Positions 11,366-24,092 of a stretch of DNA of 64,000 nt are shown here, in pieces (the stretch's first letter is position 1; the number at the start of each line of letters is the position of its first letter). Source of the DNA: Tragulus kanchil (taxonomy: Eukaryota > Chordata > Mammalia > Artiodactyla > Tragulidae); assembly GCA_022376925.1 (NCBI GenBank), contig JAIOJX010000026.1, positions 257,359,330-257,423,329 of the forward strand, read 5' to 3'. A program made the translations under genes and the position numbers. The notes below the pieces were generated by a model. That model was not told the DNA's origin. It ran no database searches and was given only the letters and a program-made list of their open reading frames with translations.

Positions 11366-13005
11366 TAGTATCACAAAAAGCAGGTACTCAGAAAGTACTG
11401 AATTTAACTGAATACTGAGCATTTAAAAATTGATAATTTGATATTAAAGAACTGAGGAATCATGCACTATTTTTGGTGCAATGAGCATAAGATAAATACC
11501 CAATTCCATCTAAATATATTCAAATTTACTATGTGAGTTAGATAACATTCGAAATCAAAGAACAGAACCTTTCCTGGTGGGCCAGCAGTTGAAAGACCAT
11601 GCTTCCCATGCAAAACCAAAGCACATTTTATAAAATATATACATTGAATTATTACTGCTTATTGACTTTGAGATCCTTGTAAGACAATAGTCTAAATATT
11701 CAGTTGGAGAAAATAAGAAAAAATTGGTGATAAAGAAATGGGGGAGCAGTAAGTTAAACTGTTAGAAAATAGGTTACACAATCCATACAAAGACCTCATC
11801 AAAAGGCAGAGAAACCACTCAAGGATTACATTAAGTAATAGGGTTAAGAAAAATGTGATCTGAAAAATTGAGTATCTTCTAATAACTATAAGTACATGAG
11901 TTTCTAAAATGCCATACATAATATCCATGAAATTATGTTGCATAATGTAATAACACGTTATGCTACCATTAACACATTATAACTATGTCATTTGGAAGGC
12001 TAATTTTTTGTGCAAAACCACTTAACTACATAAAATTGAAAATAATGATTATTGTAACTACTTTCACTTTTCATCTTTAGAAGTTCAGGATTAAATACTC
12101 CATATGCAGTTATTTTATGATGATGTGTATTTTTTATGGGGTGGTCATATAGTGTTCTAAGTAATAATTGTCTTAAAATTCACAAATACATAAATCAAAT
12201 TTTAAACTGTTCATTTACTTCTGTAATACTACCACTGACACATTTAATTATTCATTGGAGTAACAATATATGTTATCATGTAGTGAACAACTACCATATG
12301 CTAAAAATGTTAGCTATATTATTTCAACATATCCTTAATTGTCTAGAATGATGATGACCAAATTTCTTTTGTATTAAAAAAAATGTGTTTAGGAAGAGAT
12401 TAATTTGCCTAATTCACAGGAATTGTGTCTAATCTGGGATTTGAATCCCACTGTTTATTAAAGGAAGGTCTGTTTTTAAACACTATGTGCATAGTATCAC
12501 AAAAAGCAGGTACTCAGAAAGTACTGAATTTAACTGAATACTGAGCATTTAAAAATTGATAATTTGATATTAAAGAACTGAGGAATCATGCACTATTTTT
12601 GGTGCAATGAGCATAAGATAAATACCCAATTCCATCTAAATATATTCAAATTTACTATGTGAGTTAGATAACATTCGAAATCAAAGAACAGAACCTTTCC
12701 TGGTGGGCCAGCAGTTGAAAGACCATGCTTCCCATGCAAAACCAAAGCACATTTTATAAAATATATACATTGAATTATTACTGCTTATTGACTTTGAGAT
12801 CCTTGTAAGACAATAGTCTAAATATTCAGTTGGAGAAAATAAGAAAAAGTTGGTGATAAAGAAATGGGGGAGCAGTAAGTTAAACTGTTAGAAAATAGGT
12901 TACACAATCCATACAAAGACCTCATCAAAAGGCAGAGAAACCACTCAAGGATTACATTAAGTAATAGGGTTAAGAAAAATGTGATCTGAAAAAATTGAGT
13001 ATCTT
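11366..13005. other. AT-rich non-coding sequence
   Basis: Apart from MIR copies I see no gene. The open frame complementary to 11692-11943 has no recognisable family or domain and is interrupted in the second copy of the same sequence. Confidence 0.5.
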
Positions 13006-13629
13006 CTAATAACTATAAGTACATGAGTTTCTAAAATGCCATACATAATATCCATGAAATTATGTTGCATAATGTAATAACACGTTATGCTACCATTAAC
13101 ACATTATAACTATGTCATTTGGAAGGCTAATTTTTTGTGCAAAACCACTTAACTACATAAAATTGAAAATAATGATTATTGTAACTACTTTCACTTTTCA
13201 TCTTTAGAAGTTCAGGATTAAATACTCCATATGCAGTTATTTTATGATGATGTGTATTTTTTATGGAGTGGTCATATAGTGTTCTAAGTAATAATTGTCT
13301 TAAAATTCACAAATACATAAATCATAAGATCTTTTCATGTATTATCATTATGAGAAGTCAAGGTAAGTCACTTAAAACCTACTTAACAAAGTATATAGAG
13401 TTGAACATGTAATTTGGAGAAAATTAAAAAGAAAACTACAAATTTCAAAAAAAGATGTCTTAAATATATATGGCCATTATAGCTGTTTAATAATACTTAA
13501 GCCTAATTCTCTTGGAAGCATCTATTTCCTTAAAATACTGATATTCATAAATATTCTAAATTGTTTTCTAATGAACTAAATTATTTTAGAGATATAATCT
13601 CTACCAAGATTGGTTTTGTTAAGATTCTT

Positions 13630-13665
13630 AAAAAAAAAAAAAAAGAGAGAGAGAAAAGGGAGGGA
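13630..13665. repeat. A-run plus GA-rich simple repeat
   Basis: About 15 A, then 'gagagagag', then 'aaaagggaggg'. The duplicate copy is at 14651-14687. Confidence 0.85.
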
Positions 13666-13680
13666 AGTTGAAGTGGTTTT

Positions 13681-13880
13681 ATGGGCTAGGCACTAGTACT
13701 ATTTTACACATAGGATTTATTCAAATTCATCTAAAATAAGATATCATTTTCTCCACTTTTAGGGATAAAAATAATGACACTTAGAGGTAAAAATCTTCTC
13801 AATGTCACGGAGCTAATATAGTAAAGGAAGATTTCTAAATATTATGTAGCATATATTCAATCAGTAAACTTCATCTGAGC
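13681..13880 (-). mobile_element. MIR relic (duplicated at about 14702-14900)
   Basis: 'gggctaggcactagtac', 'cattttctccacttttaggg', 'gacacttagaggtaaaaatc' and 'caatgtcacggagctaatat' follow the antisense MIR order (size class, 'ccccattttacagatg', 'aggttaagt', 'aaggtcacacagctagt'). Confidence 0.65.
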
Positions 13881-15050
13881 ATTTATTAGATATCATGGCT
13901 CCAGGTGCTGAAAGTTACAAAGATGTTCAAGGTAAAGTTTCTATCCTTAAGCCTTAAGTATCTCATCATATAGTGAAGAGAGATAGATAAACATATACTT
14001 ATAATGTGATAAGTAATGTAAAGGATCCTGATAACTATAAGTACATGAGTTTCTAAAATGCCATACATAATATCCATGAAATTATGTTGCATAATGTAAT
14101 AACACGTTATGCTACCATTAACACATTATAACTATGTCATTTGGAAGGCTAATTTTTTGTGCAAAACCACTTAACTACATAAAATTGAAAATAATGATTA
14201 TTGTAACTACTTTCACTTTTCATCTTTAGAAGTTCAGGATTAAATACTCCATATGCAGTTATTTTATGATGATGTGTATTTTTTATGGAGTGGTCATATA
14301 GTGTTCTAAGTAATAATTGTCTTAAAATTCACAAATACATAAATCATAAGATCTTTTCATGTATTATCATTATGAGAAGTCAAGGTAAGTCACTTAAAAC
14401 CTACTTAACAAAGTATATAGAGTTGAACATGTAATTTGGAGAAAATTAAAAAGAAAACTACAAATTTCAAAAAAAGATGTCTTAAATATATATGGCCATT
14501 ATAGCTGTTTAATAATACTTAAGCCTAATTCTCTTGGAAGCATCTATTTCCTTAAAATACTGATATTCATAAATATTCTAAATTGTTTTCTAATGAACTA
14601 AATTATTTTAGAGATATAATCTCTACCAAGATTGGTTTTGTTAAGATTCTTAAAAAAAAAAAAAAAGAGAGAGAGAAAAGGGAGGGAAGTTGAAGTGGTT
14701 TTATGGGCTAGGCACTAGTACTATTTTACACATAGGATTTATTCAAATTCATCTAAAATAAGATATCATTTTCTCCACTTTTAGGGATAAAAATAATGAC
14801 ACTTAGAGGTAAAAATCTTCTCAATGTCACGGAGCTAATATAGTAAAGGAAGATTTCTAAATATTATGTAGCATATATTCAATCAGTAAACTTCATCTGA
14901 GCATTTATTAGATATCATGGCTCCAGGTGCTGAAAGTTACAAAGATGTTCAAGGTAAAGTTTCTATCCTTAAGCCTTAAGTATCTCATCATATAGTGAAG
15001 AGAGATAGATAAACATATACTTATAATGTGATAAGTAATGTAAAGGATCC

Positions 15051-15622
15051 ATTTTAAGATACTGTGAGAATTTAAACTATGAAGTCTTCCTGTAATATGG
15101 ATATCATGGAAGAAGAGATTATGGAGAATAAGGAAATAAAGAACTCTGTCTTTATTCAAACTTGGTTTTAAAGGTCGTTATTTACTTGCTGTTTTTCCTT
15201 GTCTCTATTCTATTTTATGGCTAGCTAGGCTTGAATATTTGACAGAAATTATTCTTTGTGAACAAAAAACTCTGACAGTATCCATGACATATGGCACATA
15301 ACACAGCTGTCAGTTAAAAAGAAAGAAATCTAGGACTTTTAAAAAATCCCAATAGTTAGCCTTCAAGAATAAAGACTGTGTAAATGCTGATGGACATAGT
15401 GCTAAAGTGAAGATTAGATAGAAGAAACATGACTAGGTTTGAAAAATAATACTTTTACCTTGGTTATCACATTGATCTCTCCAAATCTCAACCACAAAGA
15501 TTTCAGGCATCTTTTGTATTAAGGCTTCCTCTTGAATTGATCACTGGTGATCCCTACTTTCAAGATACGAAAGTATTAAAGATGGTCATGTACATATTCT
15601 ACATTTAAGTTTACAACATTTA
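15051..15622. other. Unique AT-rich non-coding stretch
   Basis: No gene or confident repeat is visible. Confidence 0.5.
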
Positions 15623-15634
15623 TTAGTTAATATT

Positions 15635-15738
15635 GGGCTTTACTGGTGGCTCAGATGGTAAAGAATACGCCTGCAATACAGAAGAGCCAGGCTCGATCCT
15701 TGGGTCTAGAAGATCTTCTGGAGAAGGGAATGGCATAA
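15635..15738 (+). mobile_element. 3'-truncated Bov-tA SINE
   Basis: The head 'gggctttactggtggctcag' is followed by 'atggtaaagaatacgcctgc', a B-box-like 'ggctcgatcc' and 'ctggagaagggaatggc'. The rest of the Bov-A tail is absent. Flanks 'attagttaatatt' and 'attagttgtatt' may be a decayed target-site duplication. Confidence 0.85.
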
Positions 15739-15808
15739 TATAATTAGTTGTATTATTAACTATAAAAATCCTTAAAAGTATTTATTAATGTATTCTTTTC
15801 ATTGATTT

Positions 15809-17990
15809 ATGGTTAGGATTCATTATTTTATTTTCCTCTATCATATTTATCATTTCTTTCTTGTTTTCTTACAGTTCAGATAATGTATCAACAGAATGTT
15901 TTTCTTTACCTTTTTTTTTACATTAGAGTTGGCAACATTTCACAATTATTATCAGCTGCAAATTTAATTAACATGTTGTTTATTTCTTCTTCCAGATAAT
16001 TAATAAAGTTGTTAAGAAAAACTTGGATGAACACCAAACACCCCACAGATAGCTCCCGTAAGTCAGACATTCTGCCATTTATAATTACCTTTTTTTTTAT
16101 GGTCCTTAAGCAAATTTTCAGTGTTCATTCCAGAGCCAATTTAAATTAATTTGGAGGGAACCACTTTAAGGAACACACCAACTGTTTCACAGTCCCTTCT
16201 TAGAACTCTGATTCTGTGAAATATTTATATTTTATTACTAATGTCAAGTGTGTATTAATGAAGTTGAACATTTAAGCACAAGGAGAGAAAAGTCTGAAAG
16301 TTCTTCAAGAGAGCATGGTCTCAATACACATTTTTAAAAGTTCTAACTGCATTATCTATGAGTTAAATGGGAACATGAAAGAGGCATTTAAGAAACCCTT
16401 TTGTGCCACTTATTTCCTATATCATTTAGTGAAATGACTGATTTCAACTTTTATTATTTGTTCTTCTGGCATAAAGCATGTTCTTTAGTATTATATTAAA
16501 AGTTTTCATTTTGTCAAAATTGAAGCATTTCAAGAAAGCTTTACATTAATATAATTTCAAGAGTTTTCAAATGTAAACCTTTGATACTAATCCAGAGTTG
16601 TTCTCATAGTTTCAAATATACAGGAGGCAATATATGCAAATTTAAATATCCTTCTTAAATGTATACATTATTTGTTAATATATATTATGTTGTTACTAGC
16701 TTTGAGTCTTACAATCATAGGAAATTTAAAGGTAGAAGATACATAAAATAATAATGAATAAAACTCACTTATTTTACACGTGAAAAGATAGTGACCCTAG
16801 AAATGGTAAATAGCCCAGATTGATCAATCTAATTGTGTAATCCTCAAAATACTTTCCTTGACCTTAGATTGATTTTCTAATTTCAAACTTCATGGTTACA
16901 TTATTTTATTTTCCTCTATCATATTTATCATTTCTTTCTTGTTTTCTTACAGTTCAGATAATGTATCAACAGAATGTTTTTCTTTACCTTTTTTTTTACA
17001 TTAGAGTTGGCAACATTTCACAATTATTATCAGCTGCAAATTTAATTAACATGTTGTTTATTTCTTCTTCCAGATAATTAATAAAGTTGTTAAGAAAAAC
17101 TTGGATGAACACCAAACACCCCACAGATAGCTCCCGTAAGTCAGACATTCTGCCATTTATAATTACCTTTTTTTTTATGGTCCTTAAGCAAATTTTCAGT
17201 GTTCATTCCAGAGCCAATTTAAATTAATTTGGAGGGAACCACTTTAAGGAACACACCAACTGTTTCACAGTCCCTTCTTAGAACTCTGATTCTGTGAAAT
17301 ATTTATATTTTATTACTAATGTCAAGTGTGTATTAATGAAGTTGAACATTTAAGCACAAGGAGAGAAAAGTCTGAAAGTTCTTCAAGAGAGCATGGTCTC
17401 AATACACATTTTTAAAAAGTTCTAACTGCATTATCTATGAGTTAAATGGGAACATGAAAGAGGCATTTAAGAAACCCTTTTGTGCCACTTATTTCCTATA
17501 TCATTTAGTGAAATGACTGATTTCAACTTTTATTATTTGTTCTTCTGGCATAAAGCATGTTCTTTAGTATTATATTAAAAGTTTTCATTTTGTCAAAATT
17601 GAAGCATTTCAAGAAAGCTTTACATTAATATAATTTCAAGAGTTTTCAAATGTAAACCTTTGATACTAATCCAGAGTTGTTCTCATAGTTTCAAATATAC
17701 AGGAGGCAATATATGCAAATTTAAATATCCTTCTTAAATGTATACATTATTTGTTAATATATATTATGTTGTTACTAGCTTTGAGTCTTACAATCATAGG
17801 AAATTTAAAGGTAGAAGATACATAAAATAATAATGAATAAAACTCACTTATTTTACACGTGAAAAGATAGTGACCCTAGAAATGGTAAATAGCCCAGATT
17901 GATCAATCTAATTGTGTAATCCTCAAAATACTTTCCTTGAATCAAAACTTTAGAGATTCAGATCTCTTAACATACCTATTTCAAACTTCT
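15809..17990 (+). repeat. Direct duplication 7 (period about 1078)
   Basis: Bases 15809-16891 repeat at 16892-17990. The apparent filler at 16863-16898 is explained as degraded ends. 'atttcaaacttc' of the left copy reappears intact near 17979-17990, and 'atggtta' plus 'cattatttta' of the right copy matches 15809-15830 with five bases missing. One A-run differs by one base (about 16335 versus 17413). Confidence 0.94.
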
Positions 17991-19044
17991 TATTTTCTGA
18001 ATATGTTGATTATGGTAGCAATCCAGAGGACCACTGTGAATGTGATGGCTGGATTAAATAATCAAGTTACATCTTTTTCCAGAAGTCAAGGACACATCAC
18101 TATCAGAAGATGGCATTGTGAAAGAATGACATTAATATAATTAGATTGTTATAACACAACATGTATGTAGAGTTATAGACTGTCTGCTCAATTACTGGAA
18201 ATGAGCAGATATGCCAATGGCCATTTGTCACAGTTAAATTCAAGCTAAGGGTATTTATTAATAGAGGATAATTTCCAGGAACTCAAGAAGCAGGACCAAT
18301 AAAGAATCTTAACAGCCAATAACCCCTGTTTGTGTCTAAGCAGAATAGGCAACCAAGTATAGTTTAGAGATTTTAGTTAAGTTTTCTCATAACTCACTAA
18401 GCAATTATGATTACTTACATATCCACTATAGACTAAAATATTTACAAAGGAAGTAGATTTGATTTTCTATGATTAACTGACACATTTTTTCTATGTCAGA
18501 GTCCAATGTCCCAGGTCTAAATGAACCAATTACATAGGACTGACATGAAATAAGTGGTTTTCTTTAAGTGTGAAACCCACGCTTGCCAAACTCTTCTCCT
18601 ACATCCACATTTCCCTAAAAAAAAGTATTAAGCTTGAGATCATAAGATGTACTGCAGATAATTTTCACTTAATAACTATTAGCTGCAAACTGGATAATGC
18701 AAATCCTATTCTTCACAAATACCCAATATATTATTGGAGCTATAATATCCTTGAAGTTAAAAACTGTCCAAATATAATGATGCTCCCAGTAGTATAAAGA
18801 GTATACAGTGAAAAAAAAAAGAGTATATACTGCTATTTTTAATGAGAAAACTACACAATTAGAAACTCTACCTGTTCAAGAAAGTCACAGCCCCAAATTA
18901 GGGGGCACTAATTTATTGTAAGAAAATAAAGGATATTTGGCCTTGATATTTAGATTATACGTTTAATTCAAAAAAATTGCACTTGCTTTTCCACAGAACC
19001 AATGCAGAGGTGAGAATCAGACCATAAAAATGGCCAGGAGCCAA
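15831..19044. other. AT-rich non-coding sequence (about 1.1 kb of it present twice)
   Basis: No gene is seen. The small open frames near 16892-17077, 17937-18140 and 18570-18797 have no recognisable domain and no coding-like composition. Confidence 0.5.
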
Positions 19045-19047
19045 AAA

Positions 19048-19420
19048 AATGATGCTTTTGAGTTGTGGTGCTGGAAAAGACTCTTAAAATTCCCTTGGAC
19101 AGCAAAGAGATCAAACCAGCCAATCCTAAAGGAAATCAACTGTGAATATTCAATAGAAGGACTGATGATGAAGCTGAAACTCCAGTACCTTGGCCACCTG
19201 ATGTAAAGAGCTTATTCAACAGAAAAGACCTTGAAGCTGGGAAAGATTGAAGGCAGGTGGAGAAGGGAATGACAAAGGATGAGATGGTTGGATGGCAGCA
19301 CTGACTCAATAAACATCAGTTTGAGCAAATTCTGGAAGACAATGAAGGAAGGAAAGTCTGGAGTGCTGTAGTCCACAGGGTGGCAAAGAGTTGGGCATGA
19401 CTTATTGACTAAACAGTGAC
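19048..19420 (+). mobile_element. BovB LINE 3'-terminal fragment
   Basis: Diagnostic BovB words occur in the correct order: 'gatcaaaccagccaatccta', 'gaagctgaaactccagtacc', 'ggaaagattgaaggcaggtg', 'gatggttggatggca' and the terminal 'gtggcaaagagttgggcatg'. This is the end of the RTE-type LINE and its 3' UTR, with no intact open frame. BovB is the well-known ruminant RTE element of horizontal origin. Confidence 0.93.
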
Positions 19421-19576
19421 TACATACTGCATTCTATACTGAAAACTCATACCTTTATAATAATAATATTTCAAATATTAATAATAGCAATTTTCAGAAT
19501 TAATCTAGGTATAAAGTATAGAAACCTAAACAATTCTTTATAAGTATTTATTTATTTTAAATATTTGTTTTTATTT

Positions 19577-19725
19577 ATTTATTTATTTGGCTGCACCAGA
19601 TCTTAGTTGTGGCAGTCAGAATCTTTAGTCTTTAGTTGTGACCTGACCACGGATCAAACCTGGGTCCCCTGCATTGTGAGCACTGAGTTTTAGCCACTGG
19701 GCCAAGTGGGAAATCCCTGTAGATT
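19577..19725 (-). mobile_element. CHR-type SINE fragment
   Basis: 'ggctgcaccagatcttagtt', 'tgacctgaccacggatcaaa', 'ctgggtcccctgcattgtga' and 'tagccactgggccaagtggg' are the antisense tail-to-head order of a cetartiodactyl tRNA-derived SINE. It is diverged and shortened. Confidence 0.85.
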
Positions 19726-19782
19726 TTATTATATTATACTATTATATCATATATACTATTATAACATAGTGTTAAACTATAT

Positions 19783-19872
19783 AAAAGGAAGAAAGGATGG
19801 AGGAAGAAGTGGAAAAGGTAAAGAAAGGAAAAAAGATTGGAAGTAAAGAAAGGAAGAAAGAAAGAAAAACAC
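19783..19872. repeat. Purine-rich (GAAA/AGGA) simple repeat
   Basis: About 90 bases are nearly all A or G on the plus strand, with repeated 'aaggaag', 'aagaaagg' and 'gaaagaaa' units. Confidence 0.85.
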
Positions 19873-20611
19873 AGACTGACACAGTTAACAAAAGTTGGGA
19901 GGGGTACAAGAAAGAGGGATGGAGATAAAGACAGAGTATCAATGTCTTCTTCTTATGTATAGAAGAAATGTTACATATAACACTGAGAATTTATGGATCA
20001 AGAAATATAACATTACGAATAGCCATAAATTTTACAGGTAACCCATACAACTAAAGGTAAAAATATAGTTCACAAACTTTGAAGGAGATTCAGAAGAAGA
20101 ACATATTAGTGAGATCCATTCTTTGTCTTTCTTAATGGGGAATCAATAGAAGCCATTTATGGCTGCCATATTAGTAGAATTGAGAGCTTAGTATTTAGTG
20201 TTATAGAGGAAAGGAGAGAAAAAGAGTTGATAGGAAAACTCACATTTAATTTTATGCCTTTCTGTACTTTCCAATATTTGTTCTTACAGTAACGTTACAT
20301 GTCTAGCAAGGAGCCATATTTCCAAGCCAAGGAGGGAAGCTACATGAAGAAGATGGATGATAGTCTTGTAGATTTCTCTGCCTATTAGCAGCAGGAGCAT
20401 ATATTGACACTTCACTGTTCCTTTGCAGAATACTGTCAATTTTAGTAAATATGTTTTGTTGTTTTCATGATATAGCTTGATTAAAGTCCCTCAAAATGTT
20501 CCATATCTTCAGAAATAGCTTGTATACCATATACAGTTAGATAGTCAATATGGATCAAATATTTTATTTCTCCATTATTTATTGCTGCATAAAATACTTC
20601 TAAACCACAAG

Positions 20612-20660
20612 CTTCCACACACACATGCACGCACACGCACACACACACACACACATATAT
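20612..20660. repeat. (AC)n microsatellite, copy 1
   Basis: An interrupted CA repeat with 'tgcacgcacacgc' in the middle, followed by 'atatat'. The reverse complement gives a short Cys-Val frame with no coding meaning. Copy 2 is at 21681-21727. Confidence 0.95.
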
Positions 20661-21680
20661 CAAGTTTTCTTAAAATGACAGCACTATCTATCACTTGCAC
20701 CGTGGAATTACATCCAAGAAAAAAAAAAGGGAAAAACTAGGTAAGTTGTGTCTTATTTTGATTCATGCTATTTTGTTATTTAGCCATGTGGAATTTCTGC
20801 TATATGACTTAAAAGAAAGATCAAAACCTAAGTATTTTGGACCCAGCAGACAAAAAGGAGTTGAAAATTTTAAGTAGAGTACTGATCCTCAAGAAAGTGT
20901 TTAAAAATGAACACCATGAAATAAATGCACATTATATAATATTGTTTTAAAAATTTTTTTGGACACCAGCAGATCAAAAAGAGGGATGGAGATAAAGACA
21001 GAGTATCAATGTCTTCTTCTTATGTATAGAAGAAATGTTACATATAACACTGAGAATTTATGGATCAAGAAATATAACATTACGAATAGCCATAAATTTT
21101 ACAGGTAACCCATACAACTAAAGGTAAAAATATAGTTCACAAACTTTGAAGGAGATTCAGAAGAAGAACATATTAGTGAGATCCATTCTTTGTCTTTCTT
21201 AATGGGGAATCAATAGAAGCCATTTATGGCTGCCATATTAGTAGAATTGAGAGCTTAGTATTTAGTGTTATAGAGGAAAGGAGAGAAAAAGAGTTGATAG
21301 GAAAACTCACATTTAATTTTATGCCTTTCTGTACTTTCCAATATTTGTTCTTACAGTAACGTTACATGTCTAGCAAGGAGCCATATTTCCAAGCCAAGGA
21401 GGGAAGCTACATGAAGAAGATGGATGATAGTCTTGTAGATTTCTCTGCCTATTAGCAGCAGGAGCATATATTGACACTTCACTGTTCCTTTGCAGAATAC
21501 TGTCAATTTTAGTAAATATGTTTTGTTGTTTTCATGATATAGCTTGATTAAAGTCCCTCAAAATGTTCCATATCTTCAGAAATAGCTTGTATACCATATA
21601 CAGTTAGATAGTCAATATGGATCAAATATTTTATTTCTCCATTATTTATTGCTGCATAAAATACTTCTAAACCACAAGCT

Positions 21681-21727
21681 TCCACACACACATGCACGCA
21701 CACGCACACACACACACACACATATAT
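21681..21727. repeat. (AC)n microsatellite, copy 2
   Basis: The same interrupted CA repeat as at 20612-20660, carried by duplication 8. Confidence 0.95.
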
Positions 21728-22011
21728 CAAGTTTTCTTAAAATGACAGCACTATCTATCACTTGCACCGTGGAATTACATCCAAGAAAAAAAAAAGGGAA
21801 AAACTAGGTAAGTTGTGTCTTATTTTGATTCATGCTATTTTGTTATTTAGCCATGTGGAATTTCTGCTATATGACTTAAAAGAAAGATCAAAACCTAAGT
21901 ATTTTGGACCCAGCAGACAAAAAGGAGTTGAAAATTTTAAGTAGAGTACTGATCCTCAAGAAAGTGTTTAAAAATGAACACCATGAAATAAATGCACATT
22001 ATATAATATTG

Positions 22012-23005
22012 AAATATTTTTCAACTTAAATATTACATATCTTCTTGTTTTACACGAACTCTTTAACCTTATGAAAAATGCTAGACATATGTATTTAAGT
22101 TATATTATCAGGAGTCAAAAAACCAAGGTACGGAAGATGGTTTTGGACAGACTGTACATACTAAGATATTTAGTCTTTTCTCAATCACTTACTGTTATCC
22201 TGAACTCTCAATATAAAATTTAACTTTCAATCAACTTCTCTACAAAATTTTAAGTACCCAGACAGAAAGCATAATATCTTATTCATTTCCTTAACAACCT
22301 CACCATCTAGCAGATATGTACATAACATAAAAGGCAGTTAATAAATATTTATTCGATAATTCACTGAGTTCCATACTATATAGGTAATATAGGAAATATA
22401 ATAGAAAATTAAGCCATTTACCAAGTATTTGATGGAAACTAGAAAAAGAAAATCATGTACATAAAAATGTTTCTAAGAGAAAAATCTGAGCAAGAATGAC
22501 CAGGCCTATCTCAGATTATATTTCAGTATGGTAAGAAATTTACATTAGAGAAAAGTAAATATAAAACGTGTTAATCTGGTAAGATTTTTAGAAGATACTT
22601 TAATGTTGAGCAAAATTAGTTATGGGGGTGTTAGTGGTCGGGGTGGAGCTCAGCTCAGAGAAAAGTTCTCAGGCAGGAACAAGTATTTGTGATTCGCTTA
22701 AGAGTTCTATGTTAGAAAATAATAAGAAATCATTTTTAAGACAATGCAATAATTTTCTACTTATTAAACAGAAGACATTTTCAGCATGTAGACTGAGACT
22801 ATATGGTTTCTCATAAACTTTGGTTTTGTGCTTGTTGTTGGTCTGTGGAAGGATTTGTGCATATATGGGAGGAGCCATAGCATAAATGGTGCTTAGCACA
22901 ACTAAACAATATGTGTATGAGCAGATAGTTTCTTTGATTTTGAATTAGTAAAATTACCTCAAATTTGTGAAAAAAGAATTTTTTATTCTGGAGAGGAAGT
23001 ATACC
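22012..23005. other. Unique AT-rich non-coding stretch
   Basis: No gene or confident repeat is seen. Confidence 0.5.
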
Positions 23006-23009
23006 ACAG

Positions 23010-23220
23010 GATTTAGGGCTTAGACAGTGTATCAGATAGCGTGAGTTAAAAATTCCACATACTTACTTTGTGGCCTATGACTAAAACCTGACTTGTGTCT
23101 CAGTTTTCTAATATTTGTAAAATAAGAATAAGAGACTCAAGAGACTGTTATGAGGCTTAAATGAATTGATATTTGTAAATGACTCAGAATGCTGCCTACT
23201 ATGCAAAATAAGCATAAGTA
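23010..23220 (+). mobile_element. MIR relic (duplicated at about 24095-24305)
   Basis: 'cttactttgtggcctatgac', 'tgtctcagttttctaatatt', 'tgtaaaataagaataa' and 'tgttatgaggcttaaatgaa' follow the sense MIR order (acttactagctgtgtgacc, ctcagtttcctcatctgtaaaatgg, tgtgaggattaaatga). Confidence 0.8.
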
Positions 23221-23239
23221 TAATTTTTTATAATATTTG

Positions 23240-23635
23240 TCTGAAAATAATACTTGTATATGGATAAAATGCTTAAACAATCAAAAAGATACATATTATA
23301 AAGTAACTGTCTCATCTCTGACTGTATTCCAGCTCCCAGAGGCAACTGACATTTCCATACCCCCACGTATCTACACTTCTAAGAGTGGAATAGCTCTTTA
23401 CACAATACACTTCTATTTACATAGATCTGGAACGTTTCTCTTTAGGCTTACTTTCTGGTGTATCTGTGAGTTAATATTGACATGACAACTTAGTCACTCA
23501 ATTTTCTAACTCAGTATATTCTCAATATGTGGGAAATCTATTGACTTCCATATCCTAATATTTGTGACATGTCCCAATATCCTACTTTATTTTTATGTTT
23601 GGATAGCACTTTATTTCCAATATAATTCTATTCAG
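23240..23635 (-). mobile_element. Possible ancient L1 3'-UTR relic (duplicated at about 24325-24720)
   Basis: 'cagctcccagaggcaactg' and the following stretch resemble the antisense 3' UTR of old L1M-type elements. The match is loose and only a profile search could settle it. Confidence 0.3.
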
Positions 23636-24092
23636 ATGTCTTAGCCTACAAAGATCCATATGGTTAAAGTTATGGTTTTTCCAGTAGTCATGAATGGATG
23701 TGAGAACTGGACGTTAAAAAAAGCTGAGTACTGAAGAACTGATGCCTTCAAACTGTGGTGGTGGACGAGACTCTTGGACAGCAAGGAGATCAAACCAGTC
23801 AATTCTAACAGTAATAAACCCTGAATATTCACTGATATGACTGATGCTAAAGTTGAAGCTCCAATACTTTGGACATCTGATGCAAAGAGCCAACTCACTG
23901 GAAAAGATAGAGATGCTGGGAAGATTGAAGGCAGGAGGAGAAGGGAACAACAGAGGACAAGATGGTTGGATGGCCTCACTCAATGGACATGAGTTTGAGC
24001 AAACTCCAGGAGATGGCAAAGGACATGGATGTCTGGTGTGTTACAATCCATGGTGTCACAAAGAGTAGGACATGGCTGAGCAACTGAACAAC
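23636..24092 (+). mobile_element. BovB LINE 3' fragment, copy 1
   Basis: Starts near 'cctacaaagatccatatggt' and carries 'agtcatgaatggatgtgaga', 'gatcaaaccagtcaattcta', 'gaagattgaaggcaggagga', 'catgagtttgagcaaactcc' and a terminal 'gagcaactgaacaac'. It covers the end of the reverse-transcriptase protein plus 3' UTR, with frame-breaking changes. Confidence 0.94.

Larger units (their letters stand above)
11068..13324 (+). repeat. Direct duplication 5 (period about 1126)
   Basis: Bases 11068-12196 repeat at about 12199-13324. The right copy's start has lost 'tatgaac' relative to 11074-11080 and two bases in 'accacttgacac'. Isolated substitutions occur, for example at about 12136 versus 13267 (g to a). 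It overlaps duplication 4 on the left and duplication 6 on the right. Confidence 0.94.
13009..15050 (+). repeat. Direct duplication 6 (period 1022)
   Basis: Bases 13009-14030 repeat at 14031-15050 with offset 1022, the shortest period in the window. The junction is clean: 'aaaggatcc' at 14020-14028 passes straight to 'tgataactataag'. With duplication 5, the sequence 11882-12196 is present three times, again at 13009-13324 and 14031-14346. Confidence 0.95.
19911..22011 (+). repeat. Direct duplication 8 (period 1067)
   Basis: Bases 19911-20944 repeat at 20978-22011 with offset 1067. Between them lie about 33 bases (20945-20977) that do not clearly match either end. Confidence 0.94.

Noticed and set aside
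16740..16850. MIR-like words ('cttattttacacgtgaaaag')
   Set aside because: Too short and diverged to separate from chance without a profile search.
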